A stretch of 64,000 nt of DNA, taken from the NCBI GenBank assembly GCA_044340485.1, contig JBIITN010000004.1, positions 1 through 64,000 of the forward strand, read 5' to 3'. Both the position numbers and the translations under genes were made by a program. Shown piece by piece: positions 7,440-16,484 of the stretch. This stretch comes from UBA2093 sp044340485 (GTDB lineage Bacteria; Actinomycetota; Acidimicrobiia; Acidimicrobiales; Ilumatobacteraceae). Positions within the stretch are counted from its first letter, which is position 1. The number at the start of each line of letters is the position of its first letter. Below the pieces are notes generated by a model. The model was not told where the DNA came from. It did not search any database and worked only from the letters and a program-made list of their open reading frames with translations.

Positions 7440-9053
7440 CTAAGGAGTCTGTGAAGTTCCGCTTCTACGGCTCTCTGCACGCCTCTCAGACTCGAGACGC
7501 TCGAGTTCGGGTGCTTCAGTCGTCATGTGAGACATCGTCGCTGCAAGAGCCTTGTGACCAGCCTGGTCGGCTATCAGACGATGCATCTCGAGAGCAACAC
7601 GTCGATATGAGGGGTGGCCTTGTGGACTTGAGCGCAATTCGAGCATGTGCATGGCTTCGCGAACATTGAATTGCATCACGTAACGAAGACGGTACGCCAT
7701 CGACACCGCATATGGAGCTTGATGTGGATAATCATCGACCAGACATTCATACAACGAGCGTGATCGTTCCATGACGTCATCAAACAGATCACCACACCCG
7801 CCAGCATCAACGAGATCTGGTTTGGTGTATCCATGATATGGCGTCAACGGTTGCCATTCAATGGTCAGAAGTCGGTGCCGCTGAAGATCGCGGAATGCTC
7901 CGTAGTCAGACAACACGTCGAAGCGATAATCAACACGCTCGAATGCACGACCAGGCCGATGACGACGATTCTCACGATCGCCAACGTACACACGAAGAAT
8001 CGCCATCTTCTCTTCTGTCGATAGTGCGGCGACCTTGGCCATAATTTGTGATTCTGGAAGATGAGACTGCGCGTAACAGATTGCAGCAATAACTTTGTTC
8101 TCTCCGTCTGGATCAAAACTCACCAGCGATACTTCAGGTACGTCCTGTGCGATGTCGTCGCCAAGTAAACGTTGCACCAGATCACTCGTTGACGACTGTG
8201 TAGTACGCAGATAATCGACCCAGCGACCACCACGTTCGGCGATGTCGATTCGTTTCAAGAAACTTGGAATTACTTTTCGAAGCTCTTCAAGCATGAGATC
8301 TGCGTAATGCTGCGCTTCCGGTAACGGATGAGCCCGCATACGCAACAATAGATTTTCGAAAGCTTGTCCACTTGCGTAGATACCGAGGTTCGACAATGAC
8401 GCTGCGGGAAGCGCACCACGTACAGCATCGAGTGCTTTTGCTCGGGTTGCTTGACGGAACACAAAATCACTGTCGCCTTCAGAGCGCGCAAATGACGAAC
8501 GAACATGTTCGGTTACTTGCGTTGCAAGAGTGCTGTAGGAATCAAACATCCGATCCATGTCGCCCACGTACCGTGTGCCAAATTTTCCAGCCATGATGTC
8601 GGGATCGCGATAAAAACGGTAACGACCGCCAAGACGCTCGTCATAGGAGATGTATCTCGTGCTTTGCTCGAGATAGCTCATTAAGCGGCCCCACTCAAGG
8701 ATCTTGGTGAGAACATTTGATGCCTGCTCACACGCGAGGTGTACTCCACCTAACTGCGCGACAGAATCGTCACCGTATTCGAAGAAGACTTTCTCATAAA
8801 GCGTTTCAGCACGCTCAACACCAATTGTTGCGTCGTAATTCTCATCACCTGTGATATCGAGATCTCCGACAAACTCATCAAGGAACAATCTGCGCAGACT
8901 TTTTGGACTGCGGCTATACCGCGCAAACAGCGCGCCTTTCACTACCTCTGGCAAATTGACCAGTGCAAAAACCGGCTGGTCAAGATTGGTGAAATAATGA
9001 CGCAGTATTGCCGCCTCGTCGGGCGTGAAATCCTCAGGGACGTAGACCGTCAC
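7440..9053 (-). CDS. thyX: Tandem-domain FAD-dependent thymidylate synthase (ThyX-like)
   Basis: A 537-residue protein made of two ThyX-like halves; ordinary ThyX is about 220-250 residues. ThyX makes dTMP from dUMP with methylenetetrahydrofolate, FAD and NADPH. The signature RHR-x7-S is split: the first half has EWGRLMSYLEQSTRY (120-134), keeping Ser131 and the following RY but losing RHR, while the second half has QRHRLLTIEWQPL (391-403), keeping RHR (392-394) but with Pro at the Ser position. The halves may form composite active sites. Long ThyX-like proteins are known in several phyla. The GTG start has TAGCAT 8 bases upstream. I see no thyA in the window, but only 64 kb is visible. Confidence 0.8.
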   Translation of the reverse strand: MTVYVPEDFTPDEAAILRHYFTNLDQPVFALVNLPEVVKGALFARYSRSPKSLRRLFLDEFVGDLDITGDENYDATIGVERAETLYEKVFFEYGDDSVAQLGGVHLACEQASNVLTKILEWGRLMSYLEQSTRYISYDERLGGRYRFYRDPDIMAGKFGTRYVGDMDRMFDSYSTLATQVTEHVRSSFARSEGDSDFVFRQATRAKALDAVRGALPAASLSNLGIYASGQAFENLLLRMRAHPLPEAQHYADLMLEELRKVIPSFLKRIDIAERGGRWVDYLRTTQSSTSDLVQRLLGDDIAQDVPEVSLVSFDPDGENKVIAAICYAQSHLPESQIMAKVAALSTEEKMAILRVYVGDRENRRHRPGRAFERVDYRFDVLSDYGAFRDLQRHRLLTIEWQPLTPYHGYTKPDLVDAGGCGDLFDDVMERSRSLYECLVDDYPHQAPYAVSMAYRLRYVMQFNVREAMHMLELRSSPQGHPSYRRVALEMHRLIADQAGHKALAATMSHMTTEAPELERLESERRAESRRSGTSQTP

Positions 9054-9061
9054 GATTGTCC

Positions 9062-9067
9062 ATGCTA
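9062..9067 (-). promoter_or_regulatory. -10-like box before the ThyX-like gene
   Basis: TAGCAT, 8 bases before the GTG at 9053; no ribosome-binding site is seen. The spacing is slightly longer than the usual 6-7. Confidence 0.35.
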
Positions 9068-9098
9068 GAAGTCAGCGCGCAGCAGGGACGTGATGCCC

Positions 9099-10295
9099 TT
9101 ACAAAACGTCGGGGTCTGAGTTGCTTCGTACAAAATCTGCACGAATATCGCTCCGAAGTGACGCATCCAGCCAGAAATCGATGGCCGCACACGCCATGAT
9201 TTTTGCTCCGTGGATAACTGCAAGGTCTGCCTCGGGCGAACATGCATAGCGTGCGAAGTCTTCGGTGTGAATCGCAGTCCCTGTTGGAGCCACTTTGATC
9301 ATGGGATGAATACTGGGAACCAAATGACTCACATTTCCCATGTCGGTACTTCCCACTACTCGCGCAGTCGTTGACGATGGAACACTGACTGTACGTCCGA
9401 CTCTTTGTGCGTGCTGTACATAGCGACTTCCTAGGGGAGAATTGTCGACCATGTCTGCATACACGTTGCCAACCCAACGCGATGTGCATGAACACCCTGT
9501 TGCGTGTGCACCCGACTCAAGTGCGTTCAATACACGTTTTTGCAGTTCCTGAAGAGTGCGAGTGGTATCAGATCGTACGTACCACAACATCTCGGCCTGA
9601 CGGGGCACAACGTTTGGCTTATCGCCGCCTTTTATGAAAATGCCATGCACACGTTCGGTGGGTGCAATATGTTGCCGAAGGGCAGCCACCGCCATGTACC
9701 CCAAAACAGCAGCGTCGAGGGCGTTTCTCCCCTGCTGGGGAGCCGCTGCTGCATGGGCAGCACGCCCTTCGTAGTGCACTTCTAATTGCTGAAGAGCTAT
9801 TGCATCGATGGTGGTGAGATCGGCATCGGCGGGATGCACCATCATTGCAACATCAACGCCTTCAAGAGCGCCGTGACGGGCCATCTCGATCTTTCCGCCG
9901 CCCCCTTCTTCTGCTGGCGTTCCGAGAAACAAAAGTCGACCTCCAGCGTCTGGTGCAATGTGGGATAAGGCGATAGCCGCTCCCAGACCAGCAGCCGCAA
10001 TAACGTTGTGTCCACACCCGTGGCCGATAGCTGGGAGTGCATCATATTCAGACATCACGCATACTGTTGGTCCACTGCCTATCGATGCAGCAAGCGCTGT
10101 GTCGACACCGAACACACCTTTTTCAACGGCGAGACCACGTTGATTACCAGTGCGTGCCAGTGTGTCTGAGGCAATGAATTCTTCGTAATTCAATTCAGGG
10201 TGAGCATGGATGTGGTGACTTGCGGCAACCAAATCGGCTGCGGCATCGTCAATGATGCCAAACGCTCTTTCGTACAATTTTTCAGCATCGTTCAT
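9099..10295 (-). CDS. M20-family metallo-amidohydrolase (AbgB / M20D type)
   Basis: A 398-residue dimetal peptidase-like enzyme. Seen: HAHPELNYEE early, SEYDALPAIGHGCGHN with metal-binding Asp and His, GTPAEEGGGGK with the catalytic Glu pair, then the lid-domain segment HYEGRAAHAAAAPQQGRNALDA, where a His contacts substrate. This pattern fits the aminobenzoyl-glutamate/N-acyl amino acid amidohydrolase branch that removes acyl or aminobenzoyl groups from amino acids or dipeptides; the true substrate is unknown. The ATG at 10295 has a good GGGAG ribosome-binding site and avoids overlapping the reductase gene upstream. Confidence 0.87.
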   Translation of the reverse strand: MNDAEKLYERAFGIIDDAAADLVAASHHIHAHPELNYEEFIASDTLARTGNQRGLAVEKGVFGVDTALAASIGSGPTVCVMSEYDALPAIGHGCGHNVIAAAGLGAAIALSHIAPDAGGRLLFLGTPAEEGGGGKIEMARHGALEGVDVAMMVHPADADLTTIDAIALQQLEVHYEGRAAHAAAAPQQGRNALDAAVLGYMAVAALRQHIAPTERVHGIFIKGGDKPNVVPRQAEMLWYVRSDTTRTLQELQKRVLNALESGAHATGCSCTSRWVGNVYADMVDNSPLGSRYVQHAQRVGRTVSVPSSTTARVVGSTDMGNVSHLVPSIHPMIKVAPTGTAIHTEDFARYACSPEADLAVIHGAKIMACAAIDFWLDASLRSDIRADFVRSNSDPDVL

Positions 10296-10326
10296 TGTGA
10301 TCTCCCAATTTTCAGATGCGGCATTC

Positions 10327-11310
10327 CTAGTGCTGCAGCACAATCTTGCCCAACTGCTGTCCTTGTTCTAGACGAGTTAACGCTTCTGTGTATTGGCTAA
10401 GGGGCAACACGCTGTCGATGTGCACCGGCAATCCAGCATTCATTAGCGCAAGGAGTTGATCAAACTCTTCGTAGCTACCCATAGAAGAGCCAATGATTTC
10501 GTACTGTTTGAAAAATAAGCGCGGAATATTGACTTCGGCGGATGTGCCACTTGTTCCGCCACAGACCACCATGCGTCCGCCAGGTCGTAAGGAACGTAAA
10601 GATTTCTCCCATGTGGCAGGTCCGACACTTTCCACCACCACATCAGCTTGCACACCCCATTTATCTGCACTGGTGTCGACGACGTGCACTGCGCCCATCG
10701 ATAGAGCTTGCTCCCGCTTTGCCGCATCTCGACTTGTGGCGATCACGTTTGCACCCATGAACTTTGCAATTGACAATGCCGCAGCAGACACTCCGGATCC
10801 AATTCCAACGACGAGAACCGTTTGTCCAGCCTCTAAGCGCGCACGTCGCAACATTCGTAACGCAGTGAGTGACGCGAGTGGAAACGCAGCGGATTCTTCC
10901 CATGTGCGACTAGAGGGTCGCGGCCGCACATTGCGACTGGGTGCGAACGCGTACGTGCCATGGCCACCCCAGCAATGTTCGCCCCAAATCATGAAACCAT
11001 CGCCCATTGGTGAGTCATTTCCCAATGCGACAATGTCTTCAATTGGAGACACGCCCGGGTTCACCACCACTTCATCGCCCACGTGAATGCTTGTGACGTG
11101 TGAGCCAACGGCTTCCACCACTCCCGCCGCATCGCAACCAGGAACATGTGGCAGCGGGGGTTTAGGCATTCCTCGTGTCACCCACAAGTCCATGTGATTC
11201 AGCGCGCTCGCGTGAACACGGATTTTTACATCGTCAGGTCCGAGGGATGGTTCATCTATTTCGCCGAAACGATATGAGCCGGGTGATTCGTCAAGTATCC
11301 ATGCATCCAT
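10327..11310 (-). CDS. MDR-superfamily NAD(P)H-dependent reductase
   Basis: A 327-residue medium-chain reductase of the quinone-oxidoreductase type. The N-terminal GroES-like domain has NHMDLWVTRG and PHVPGCDAAGVV, where zinc alcohol dehydrogenases would carry Cys and GHE; these zinc ligands are absent, so it is probably zinc-independent at the active site. The Rossmann glycine motif is VGIGSGVSAAAL, followed by ATSRDAAKRE, with Arg/Lys favouring NADP(H). Substrate unknown (quinone, enoyl or carbonyl compound). The ATG has TACGGT 7 bases upstream. It is followed in the same direction by the M20 gene. Confidence 0.88.
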   Translation of the reverse strand: MDAWILDESPGSYRFGEIDEPSLGPDDVKIRVHASALNHMDLWVTRGMPKPPLPHVPGCDAAGVVEAVGSHVTSIHVGDEVVVNPGVSPIEDIVALGNDSPMGDGFMIWGEHCWGGHGTYAFAPSRNVRPRPSSRTWEESAAFPLASLTALRMLRRARLEAGQTVLVVGIGSGVSAAALSIAKFMGANVIATSRDAAKREQALSMGAVHVVDTSADKWGVQADVVVESVGPATWEKSLRSLRPGGRMVVCGGTSGTSAEVNIPRLFFKQYEIIGSSMGSYEEFDQLLALMNAGLPVHIDSVLPLSQYTEALTRLEQGQQLGKIVLQH

Positions 11311-11317
11311 TCCCTAC

Positions 11318-11323
11318 ACCGTA
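11318..11323 (-). promoter_or_regulatory. -10 box of a leaderless promoter (MDR reductase)
   Basis: TACGGT on the minus strand, 7 bases before the ATG at 11310. Confidence 0.5.
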
Positions 11324-11337
11324 GGTGCTGGATCCGC

Positions 11338-11985
11338 TCAGACAACAACAGCGCATGCATCTGGTATGACCGTTACTTCCACGGACCCCCAGTTTCGCAT
11401 TTCCTCGCCATCTATAAACAGTCTTTCCCGTTTGTGTTCTTTGTGCCACGAATGAGACAGACCGCGTTCCATAGAGATTTGGGGATGAGGAATATGCTGG
11501 CCAAGTCGCGCACGGGAGCGAGCCTGTATGCGTTGTCTCCAGTCCATGTCCGAGTACACCGTGACCACGTCCATTTCGCCGTCGTTTGGATGCGCTCGTG
11601 GCGCAATGTTGTAGCGACCAACAAACCCGCAATTAGAAACAGTGATGAATCTTCCTCGTGTGAACCACGATCCGATACGAACTGACGATAGGGCAAATGT
11701 TTCTATGGTTTCTTTCCCCGCGTTGTTCTGTTTGCTGTATTGGTGATCTTGCTGTGGCGTGACAGTTACATGAAACACATCGACGGACAAAAACTGACAC
11801 TCTGTCTGATCGTCTTTCCATTTGGGTTGCCCAAGAGCCATGTGCAGGTCGCCTGCCACTACCGCAAATGTTGTGTTGGGATCTTGCGTCCAGGCGCGTA
11901 CAACATCAGCGTCTGAATGGACAACGTGTACTGACTGCGGACGTTGTCCTCTGTGTCCCCACTCTCGTCCTTTTTCGATGGTCAC
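11338..11985 (-). CDS. Stand-alone diacylglycerol-kinase-type C-terminal domain protein
   Basis: A 215-residue protein resembling only the C-terminal beta-sandwich of YegS/DagK lipid kinases: VSNCGFVGRYNIAPRAHPND followed by GEMDVVTVYS, a basic segment RARLGQHIPHPQI and LFIDGEE, which parallel the kinase motifs for the active-site loop, the GLLDV strand, the arginine helix and the VDGE turn. The N-terminal nucleotide-binding domain with GGDGT is absent, so catalysis alone is unlikely; it might bind lipid or act with another subunit. The start overlaps the helicase stop by 4 bases, so the two are coupled. The assignment is by pattern and is moderately sure. Confidence 0.62.
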   Translation of the reverse strand: MTIEKGREWGHRGQRPQSVHVVHSDADVVRAWTQDPNTTFAVVAGDLHMALGQPKWKDDQTECQFLSVDVFHVTVTPQQDHQYSKQNNAGKETIETFALSSVRIGSWFTRGRFITVSNCGFVGRYNIAPRAHPNDGEMDVVTVYSDMDWRQRIQARSRARLGQHIPHPQISMERGLSHSWHKEHKRERLFIDGEEMRNWGSVEVTVIPDACAVVV

Positions 11986-14564
11986 GGGGCTCCACCTCCA
12001 GCGGACGCAGCCACCACGCCTCGGTCCAAACCACGAATAGCTTCAGTGATTCGATCAGCAAGTGCGCTACTTGGATCAATCACTGTTTGAAGTTGATGCA
12101 TCAGATCAATCATGTGTCGCACACAGCGAACAAAATCACCTGGCGTGAGATACGGATCCAAAATTTTTGACAGTGGGTCACCAAGCGCCCATCGCGACAT
12201 CTCCCACCCAAGACCTCCATCAGGAGAGCGATGCACTGCCATCCCACGTGATCGTTCAATATCCTGGAGCTTCGAACTGAGTTTCTCAATACGTTTGATC
12301 CGATTACGAACGGTGTCATTCAATCCCCGCATTGAGCCCACTTCTTCACCTCCCCGAGGTTCGTACACGACAGACGACAGCACCGCTACAAGATCGGGCA
12401 TACTCAAATTGTCAAGAATTGAACTATGCAAAATCTCTACTACGAGTAAATCTGACTCATGGAAAACTCCGGCAAGCATTTCTCCCTTTGCAGTGAGCTG
12501 CCAGTTGTCGACGTACCCAAGTTGACCGAGCACCGAGATCACATCTTCAAAGCGGGCCCACACTGACCCAGAGCGCGTGTGAGTTGACGCTTCTAGCGAC
12601 ACAATCTCATTTTGTAATTTGCGCATTTTACGCTCCGCTGAACTTCGAACTGTGGCGGCGTCTAAGCGTGGAGACGCCACTAGTCGCCCTGCCACTTCTT
12701 CAACACGGGCCTTCACTAACCGCCGTTGCGCCTCGATAATAAAGTCAGTTCTGTTGGGTTCAAACGGTACGGGAAGATCCACGTGGCCCGCTTTCACAGG
12801 GACGGAGCGAAAATCGGACGAGACAACATCGATTGTCTTTTTCGAGGGAGTCAGTACCGCTAGTTTTGTGCCTTGTTTCCGTGATGCAGTGGTAAGAACC
12901 AATGCACGGCCCCGAACATTGTGCGCATCGCACATCAAGACATCTCCGGGACGCAACCCGCGGAGTGCAATCTCGACTTCTACCTCAGTTGCAAACCGTG
13001 CGCCAGCAGACGTCGACGAGACATTTTCCTCATCTAACTCAGGTGGATCTTCATCTGTGAACTGACCATCAGACAACGCCCGCAATTCGTCGCGTTTACG
13101 TTGCAATTTTGCTTCGACTGTCACAACATCGCGGTCTGCTTGAAATTGGGCAAACGACAAATTCAATAGATGCGCGGCCGCACGCTCACTGTGGCGCCGC
13201 ACCATGTTGACCGCCATGTTGAATGTGGGACGAAATGCTGACGTCAACTGAAAACTGCGACTCATTGCGAGTCCCACCACTTGATCAAAAGATACGAAAG
13301 GATTCCACAAGGTGATGGCATGACCGATTTTGTCGAGACCACGGCGACCTGCTCGTCCGGTAAGTTGTGCAAACTCTGATGCGCGTAGAAGTGAATGATG
13401 TTCACCGGTGTACTTGGTGAGCTTTTCAATCACCACAGCACGCGCTGGCATGTTGATTCCCACAGCCAATGTCTCGGTAGCAAAGACCACTTTGACAAGA
13501 CCTTCAATAAAGCACTCCTCGACAGCCTCCTTGAACATTGGGATCATCCCGGCGTGATGGCAAGCGACACCAGCGCGTACTTGTGACAAAAAAGTGTCAT
13601 ACGACAGTGCGTTCTTATCGTCAAGTGACAACCCTGCGGTATGGTCCTCGAGAATTTCTTGAATGCGACTTGCTTCATCGTGGTTAGTAAGCCTGAGCCC
13701 TGATTTAATGCACGCACTCACAGCGTCTTCGCACTGTGCCCGACTGAAAATAAAAACAATTGCTGGCAGCATGTCGTTGTCGTCGAGTAATTCAACAACT
13801 TCAGGACGAGATGGTGTGGCAAATCTCTTCGGTGTCCGACGGCCCTTGGTCCGCCCTTGCTGTTGTTGTGATCGACCAGCAGATGCAAGCAATCGAATAA
13901 TCGCTTGATTTGGCTCACTGCCGACCACAGTTCGATGCATAACAGTTGAATCACTTGCACCATCGTGAACTGCGAAATGGTTAATCAACTCAACAGGACG
14001 CTGCGTTTCGACAATGACATCAGTTGTGCCGCGTACCGTTGTTAGCCACCTGCCAACTTCATCGGCATTAGACACTGTTGCCGACAAACACACCAACTGC
14101 ACAGTGGGATCAACCTGAATAATCACCTCTTCCCACACTGGGCCTCTGTATGTGTCCTGTAGATAGTGAACCTCATCAAGAACTACTACACCCAGCCGAG
14201 TGAGTCTGTTTGACGATGCATAGATCATGTTGCGAAGTACTTCGGTCGTCATCACTACTACTGATGCCTCAGGGTTAATTGCGTTATCGCCCGTCACTAG
14301 CCCCACATGTTCAAACCCATAAAGCTTCCCAAGGTCTCGATACTTCTGATTCGAAAGCGCTTTTATCGGCGTCGTATAGAACGAGCGCAATGCCTGAGAT
14401 CGAGCGCGATGGATCGCGTACTCCGCCACCAGAGTTTTTCCGGACCCAGTAGGCGCTGCGACCAAAACAGAGTTGTCTTGATCGAGTGAGTGCATCGCGC
14501 GTAGTTGAAAATCATCAGGTTCATATGAGAGACCCTGCAAAAACGTCGCTAATGAATCCGCCAC
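11982..14564 (-). CDS. helY: Ski2/Mtr4-like DExH helicase HelY
   Basis: An 860-residue superfamily 2 helicase, close to the length of mycobacterial HelY. Seen: FQ at 19-20, Walker A APTGSGKT at 37-44, TTPIKALSNQK (motif Ia), DEVH at 130-133, SAT at 161-163, motif V TETLAVGINMPAR and motif VI QLTGRAGRRGLD, then a long C-terminal part as in exosome-associated RNA helicases. It probably unwinds RNA; its exact target in Actinobacteria is not settled. The start is GTG 14564, 2 bases from the tatC stop; a frame extending to 14732 would overlap tatC by over 160 bases. The order helY-tatC-tatA near the proteasome genes is also found in mycobacteria. Confidence 0.9.
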   Translation of the reverse strand: MADSLATFLQGLSYEPDDFQLRAMHSLDQDNSVLVAAPTGSGKTLVAEYAIHRARSQALRSFYTTPIKALSNQKYRDLGKLYGFEHVGLVTGDNAINPEASVVVMTTEVLRNMIYASSNRLTRLGVVVLDEVHYLQDTYRGPVWEEVIIQVDPTVQLVCLSATVSNADEVGRWLTTVRGTTDVIVETQRPVELINHFAVHDGASDSTVMHRTVVGSEPNQAIIRLLASAGRSQQQQGRTKGRRTPKRFATPSRPEVVELLDDNDMLPAIVFIFSRAQCEDAVSACIKSGLRLTNHDEASRIQEILEDHTAGLSLDDKNALSYDTFLSQVRAGVACHHAGMIPMFKEAVEECFIEGLVKVVFATETLAVGINMPARAVVIEKLTKYTGEHHSLLRASEFAQLTGRAGRRGLDKIGHAITLWNPFVSFDQVVGLAMSRSFQLTSAFRPTFNMAVNMVRRHSERAAAHLLNLSFAQFQADRDVVTVEAKLQRKRDELRALSDGQFTDEDPPELDEENVSSTSAGARFATEVEVEIALRGLRPGDVLMCDAHNVRGRALVLTTASRKQGTKLAVLTPSKKTIDVVSSDFRSVPVKAGHVDLPVPFEPNRTDFIIEAQRRLVKARVEEVAGRLVASPRLDAATVRSSAERKMRKLQNEIVSLEASTHTRSGSVWARFEDVISVLGQLGYVDNWQLTAKGEMLAGVFHESDLLVVEILHSSILDNLSMPDLVAVLSSVVYEPRGGEEVGSMRGLNDTVRNRIKRIEKLSSKLQDIERSRGMAVHRSPDGGLGWEMSRWALGDPLSKILDPYLTPGDFVRCVRHMIDLMHQLQTVIDPSSALADRITEAIRGLDRGVVAASAGGGAP

Positions 14565-14566
14565 AA

Positions 14567-15322
14567 CTACACCGACGTTCGGGTGCGTCCACGAACTAAT
14601 AGCCACCCCACAAGAACTGCCAGTGCATACAACACAGTGAGTGGAATCGCTAAAGCCAACATGCTGACCGGATCTCCAGACGGCGTGATCACCGCCGCCG
14701 CAACAAAAATGAGCATGACGGCGTATCGCCACTTCTTCATTAACGTTCGAGGAGTTACTATGCCGACAAGCTGGGCAAACACAATCAGCACTGGGCTTAG
14801 GAATCCGATACCGAAGGCCAGCATCATCATGATCACCAAATTCATGTACGACATGATTTGGTACGTCTGGTTTACATCATCACCCGACCATGTCACGAGA
14901 AAGGTCAGCGCCTTGTCGAGAGTCCAATACGCGAGAAGTGCTCCAGCGATAAACAACACAAGAGTTGCCAGCGCAAAAGGAAGCGCGTATCGCTTTTCTT
15001 TCTTCTCTAGTGCAGGCACGATGAATCGCCAGATCTGCCACAAAATAATGGGTGCCGCCATGGCAATTCCTAAATAGATCGACAGTCGTACGCGTGCGGA
15101 AAACCCATCCAATGGTCCAAGTGCGAACAATGATCCATCACAATCAAAATCTTGACGATCGTTGCACAAATCTCGGTACGGCTGCGTAAGAAATTCTTTG
15201 ATCGGATCGTAAAAAATAAGGACAACGATCATTCCGATGCCAACGGCCAATAATGAACGAATGATGCGCATCCGTAATTCGCCGAGGTGCTCCACCATTG
15301 TCATTTCAGAGCTATTCATCAC
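14567..15322 (-). CDS. tatC: Twin-arginine translocase subunit TatC
   Basis: A 251-residue inner-membrane protein with six predicted membrane segments. It is the receptor of the Tat system that binds the twin-arginine signal of folded substrates. Seen: EHLGELRMRI at 11-20 with the conserved Glu for signal binding, the first loop with LGPLDGFSARVRLS, and the PxILxQxWRFIxPAL motif in the second cytoplasmic region (APIILWQIWRFIVPAL). It overlaps tatA by 4 bases and is followed closely by helY. The start is the first Met at 15322; the second Met is also possible. Confidence 0.95.
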   Translation of the reverse strand: MMNSSEMTMVEHLGELRMRIIRSLLAVGIGMIVVLIFYDPIKEFLTQPYRDLCNDRQDFDCDGSLFALGPLDGFSARVRLSIYLGIAMAAPIILWQIWRFIVPALEKKEKRYALPFALATLVLFIAGALLAYWTLDKALTFLVTWSGDDVNQTYQIMSYMNLVIMMMLAFGIGFLSPVLIVFAQLVGIVTPRTLMKKWRYAVMLIFVAAAVITPSGDPVSMLALAIPLTVLYALAVLVGWLLVRGRTRTSV

Positions 15323-15696
15323 CGTGGCTCCCCTGTGTCCTCTATCGGGGTGACATCTTCACTCTGTAACTCTGGTTGCTCAACCTGTGGCACGGTTGAA
15401 TCGATCACTTCTGGTGGTGCCGTCGAACGTTCAGCACTCATTGGAGGAGACGGCTCAGTATCGACCTTGCCGAAGTCATGAGTCAGATCGGTGAACTCTT
15501 GAGCCGATTTTTTGATCTCGTTGATTGGTTCCTGAAAGGTGTCCTTGAATTCCCTTTCAAAACCCGACGCCATACGTCGCAACTCGCCATACAGGCGTCC
15601 TAGTTGACGAATGACTCCAGGGAGGCGTTCGGGCCCAAGGACTACGAGGCCTGCAAGGAGAAGGAACATAATCTCACTTCCCGACAGGTTGAACAC
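15319..15696 (-). CDS. tatA: Tat translocase subunit TatA/TatB
   Basis: A 125-residue protein with one short N-terminal membrane helix (7-22), the hinge VVLGPERLP, an amphipathic helix (PGVIRQLGRLYGELRRMASG) and an unstructured acidic/proline tail. The GPERLP hinge is more like TatB than TatA, so it may serve either role or both; Tat pore assembly with TatC is its job. The GTG start has TACACT exactly 6 bases upstream, and its 3' end overlaps tatC. The tail is longer than in minimal TatA proteins. Confidence 0.9.
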   Translation of the reverse strand: MFNLSGSEIMFLLLAGLVVLGPERLPGVIRQLGRLYGELRRMASGFEREFKDTFQEPINEIKKSAQEFTDLTHDFGKVDTEPSPPMSAERSTAPPEVIDSTVPQVEQPELQSEDVTPIEDTGEPR

Positions 15697-15702
15697 TCCG
15701 CC

Positions 15703-15708
15703 AGTGTA
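15703..15708 (-). promoter_or_regulatory. -10 box of a leaderless promoter (tatA operon)
   Basis: TACACT, 6 bases before the GTG at 15696. The flanking CCGCC (15698-15702) and GGCGG (15712-15716) form an inverted repeat around the box. Confidence 0.5.
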
Positions 15709-15721
15709 GGAGGCGGTGTCC

Positions 15722-15727
15722 TAGCCT
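15722..15727 (+). promoter_or_regulatory. -10 box of a leaderless promoter (GDPD gene)
   Basis: TAGCCT, 6 bases before the GTG at 15734. Confidence 0.5.
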
Positions 15728-15733
15728 GACAGG

Positions 15734-16462
15734 GTGCAACAGCGCCTCCCTTCTTTACGAGACCTGCCAATCGCATTCGCTCACCGCGGTGCACGTGCCC
15801 ACGTTGCCGAAAACACTATTGAAGCCTTCTCGCTCGCGCTCAAATTAGGCGCAACCGGCATTGAGAGCGATGCATGGCTTACACGCGACAACGTCGTGGT
15901 ACTTGACCATGATGGAGTTGTACGACGTGGATTACGGCGCATTCCCATCGCCGAAATAACAAGGTCCAATCTGCCCTCACACATACCGAGTTTGGAGGAA
16001 ATGCTTGATGCCTGTGGCGACGATTTCGATCTCAGCCTCGACATCAAAGATGTTCGCGCTTTGATACCCACCGTTCAAGTACTCAGTCGCTCCAATTACG
16101 ACCTCTCTCGTGCGTGGCTGTGTCACTGGGATGTCGATGTCCTGATTGCGCATCGACCACAGGTTCCCCATGTCCGATTGGTTGACTCCACACGGATCTC
16201 CAAAATCTCCGAAGGGCTAGAGCGTCGTGCCAACAAACTGCGTCAACATGGCATTGATGCGCTCAACATGCATTACAGCGATTGGACTGGTGGATCAGTG
16301 ACGATGGTGCACCGATTTGAAGTGTTCGCGTTTACCTGGGATCTCCAATTCGAATCACACCTTGAAGACCTGTTGCGCATGGGCGTCGATGCCGTGTACA
16401 GCGACTATGTCGATCGAATGATGGACGTATATCGCAATGTCATTGGAAAACCATCCTTTTAA
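15734..16462 (+). CDS. Glycerophosphodiester phosphodiesterase family protein
   Basis: A 242-residue TIM-barrel GDPD-family enzyme. Seen: HRG at 17-19, ENT at 26-28, metal-binding ESD at 44-46 and HDG at 59-61. Glycerophosphodiesters are cleaved to sn-glycerol 3-phosphate plus alcohol by this family, with a divalent metal. There is no signal peptide, so it is probably cytosolic. The length is near the minimum for the family. It is the only plus-strand gene between tatA and lepB and is divergent from tatA; the convergent lepB gene ends 22 bases beyond its stop. Confidence 0.87.
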   Translation: MQQRLPSLRDLPIAFAHRGARAHVAENTIEAFSLALKLGATGIESDAWLTRDNVVVLDHDGVVRRGLRRIPIAEITRSNLPSHIPSLEEMLDACGDDFDLSLDIKDVRALIPTVQVLSRSNYDLSRAWLCHWDVDVLIAHRPQVPHVRLVDSTRISKISEGLERRANKLRQHGIDALNMHYSDWTGGSVTMVHRFEVFAFTWDLQFESHLEDLLRMGVDAVYSDYVDRMMDVYRNVIGKPSF

Positions 16463-16484
16463 GCTCTGCGACACACATTCAACG

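Noticed and set aside
6913..7443. Long serine-rich plus-strand frame
   Set aside because: It is the complement of the Asp/Glu-codon runs of the acidic protein gene; the low-complexity Ser/Thr product and lack of a ribosome site mark it as a shadow.
8501..8510. GAACATGTTC, resembling a LexA SOS box
   Set aside because: It lies inside the ThyX-like coding region, not at a promoter, and the spacing differs from the GAAC-N4-GTTC form.
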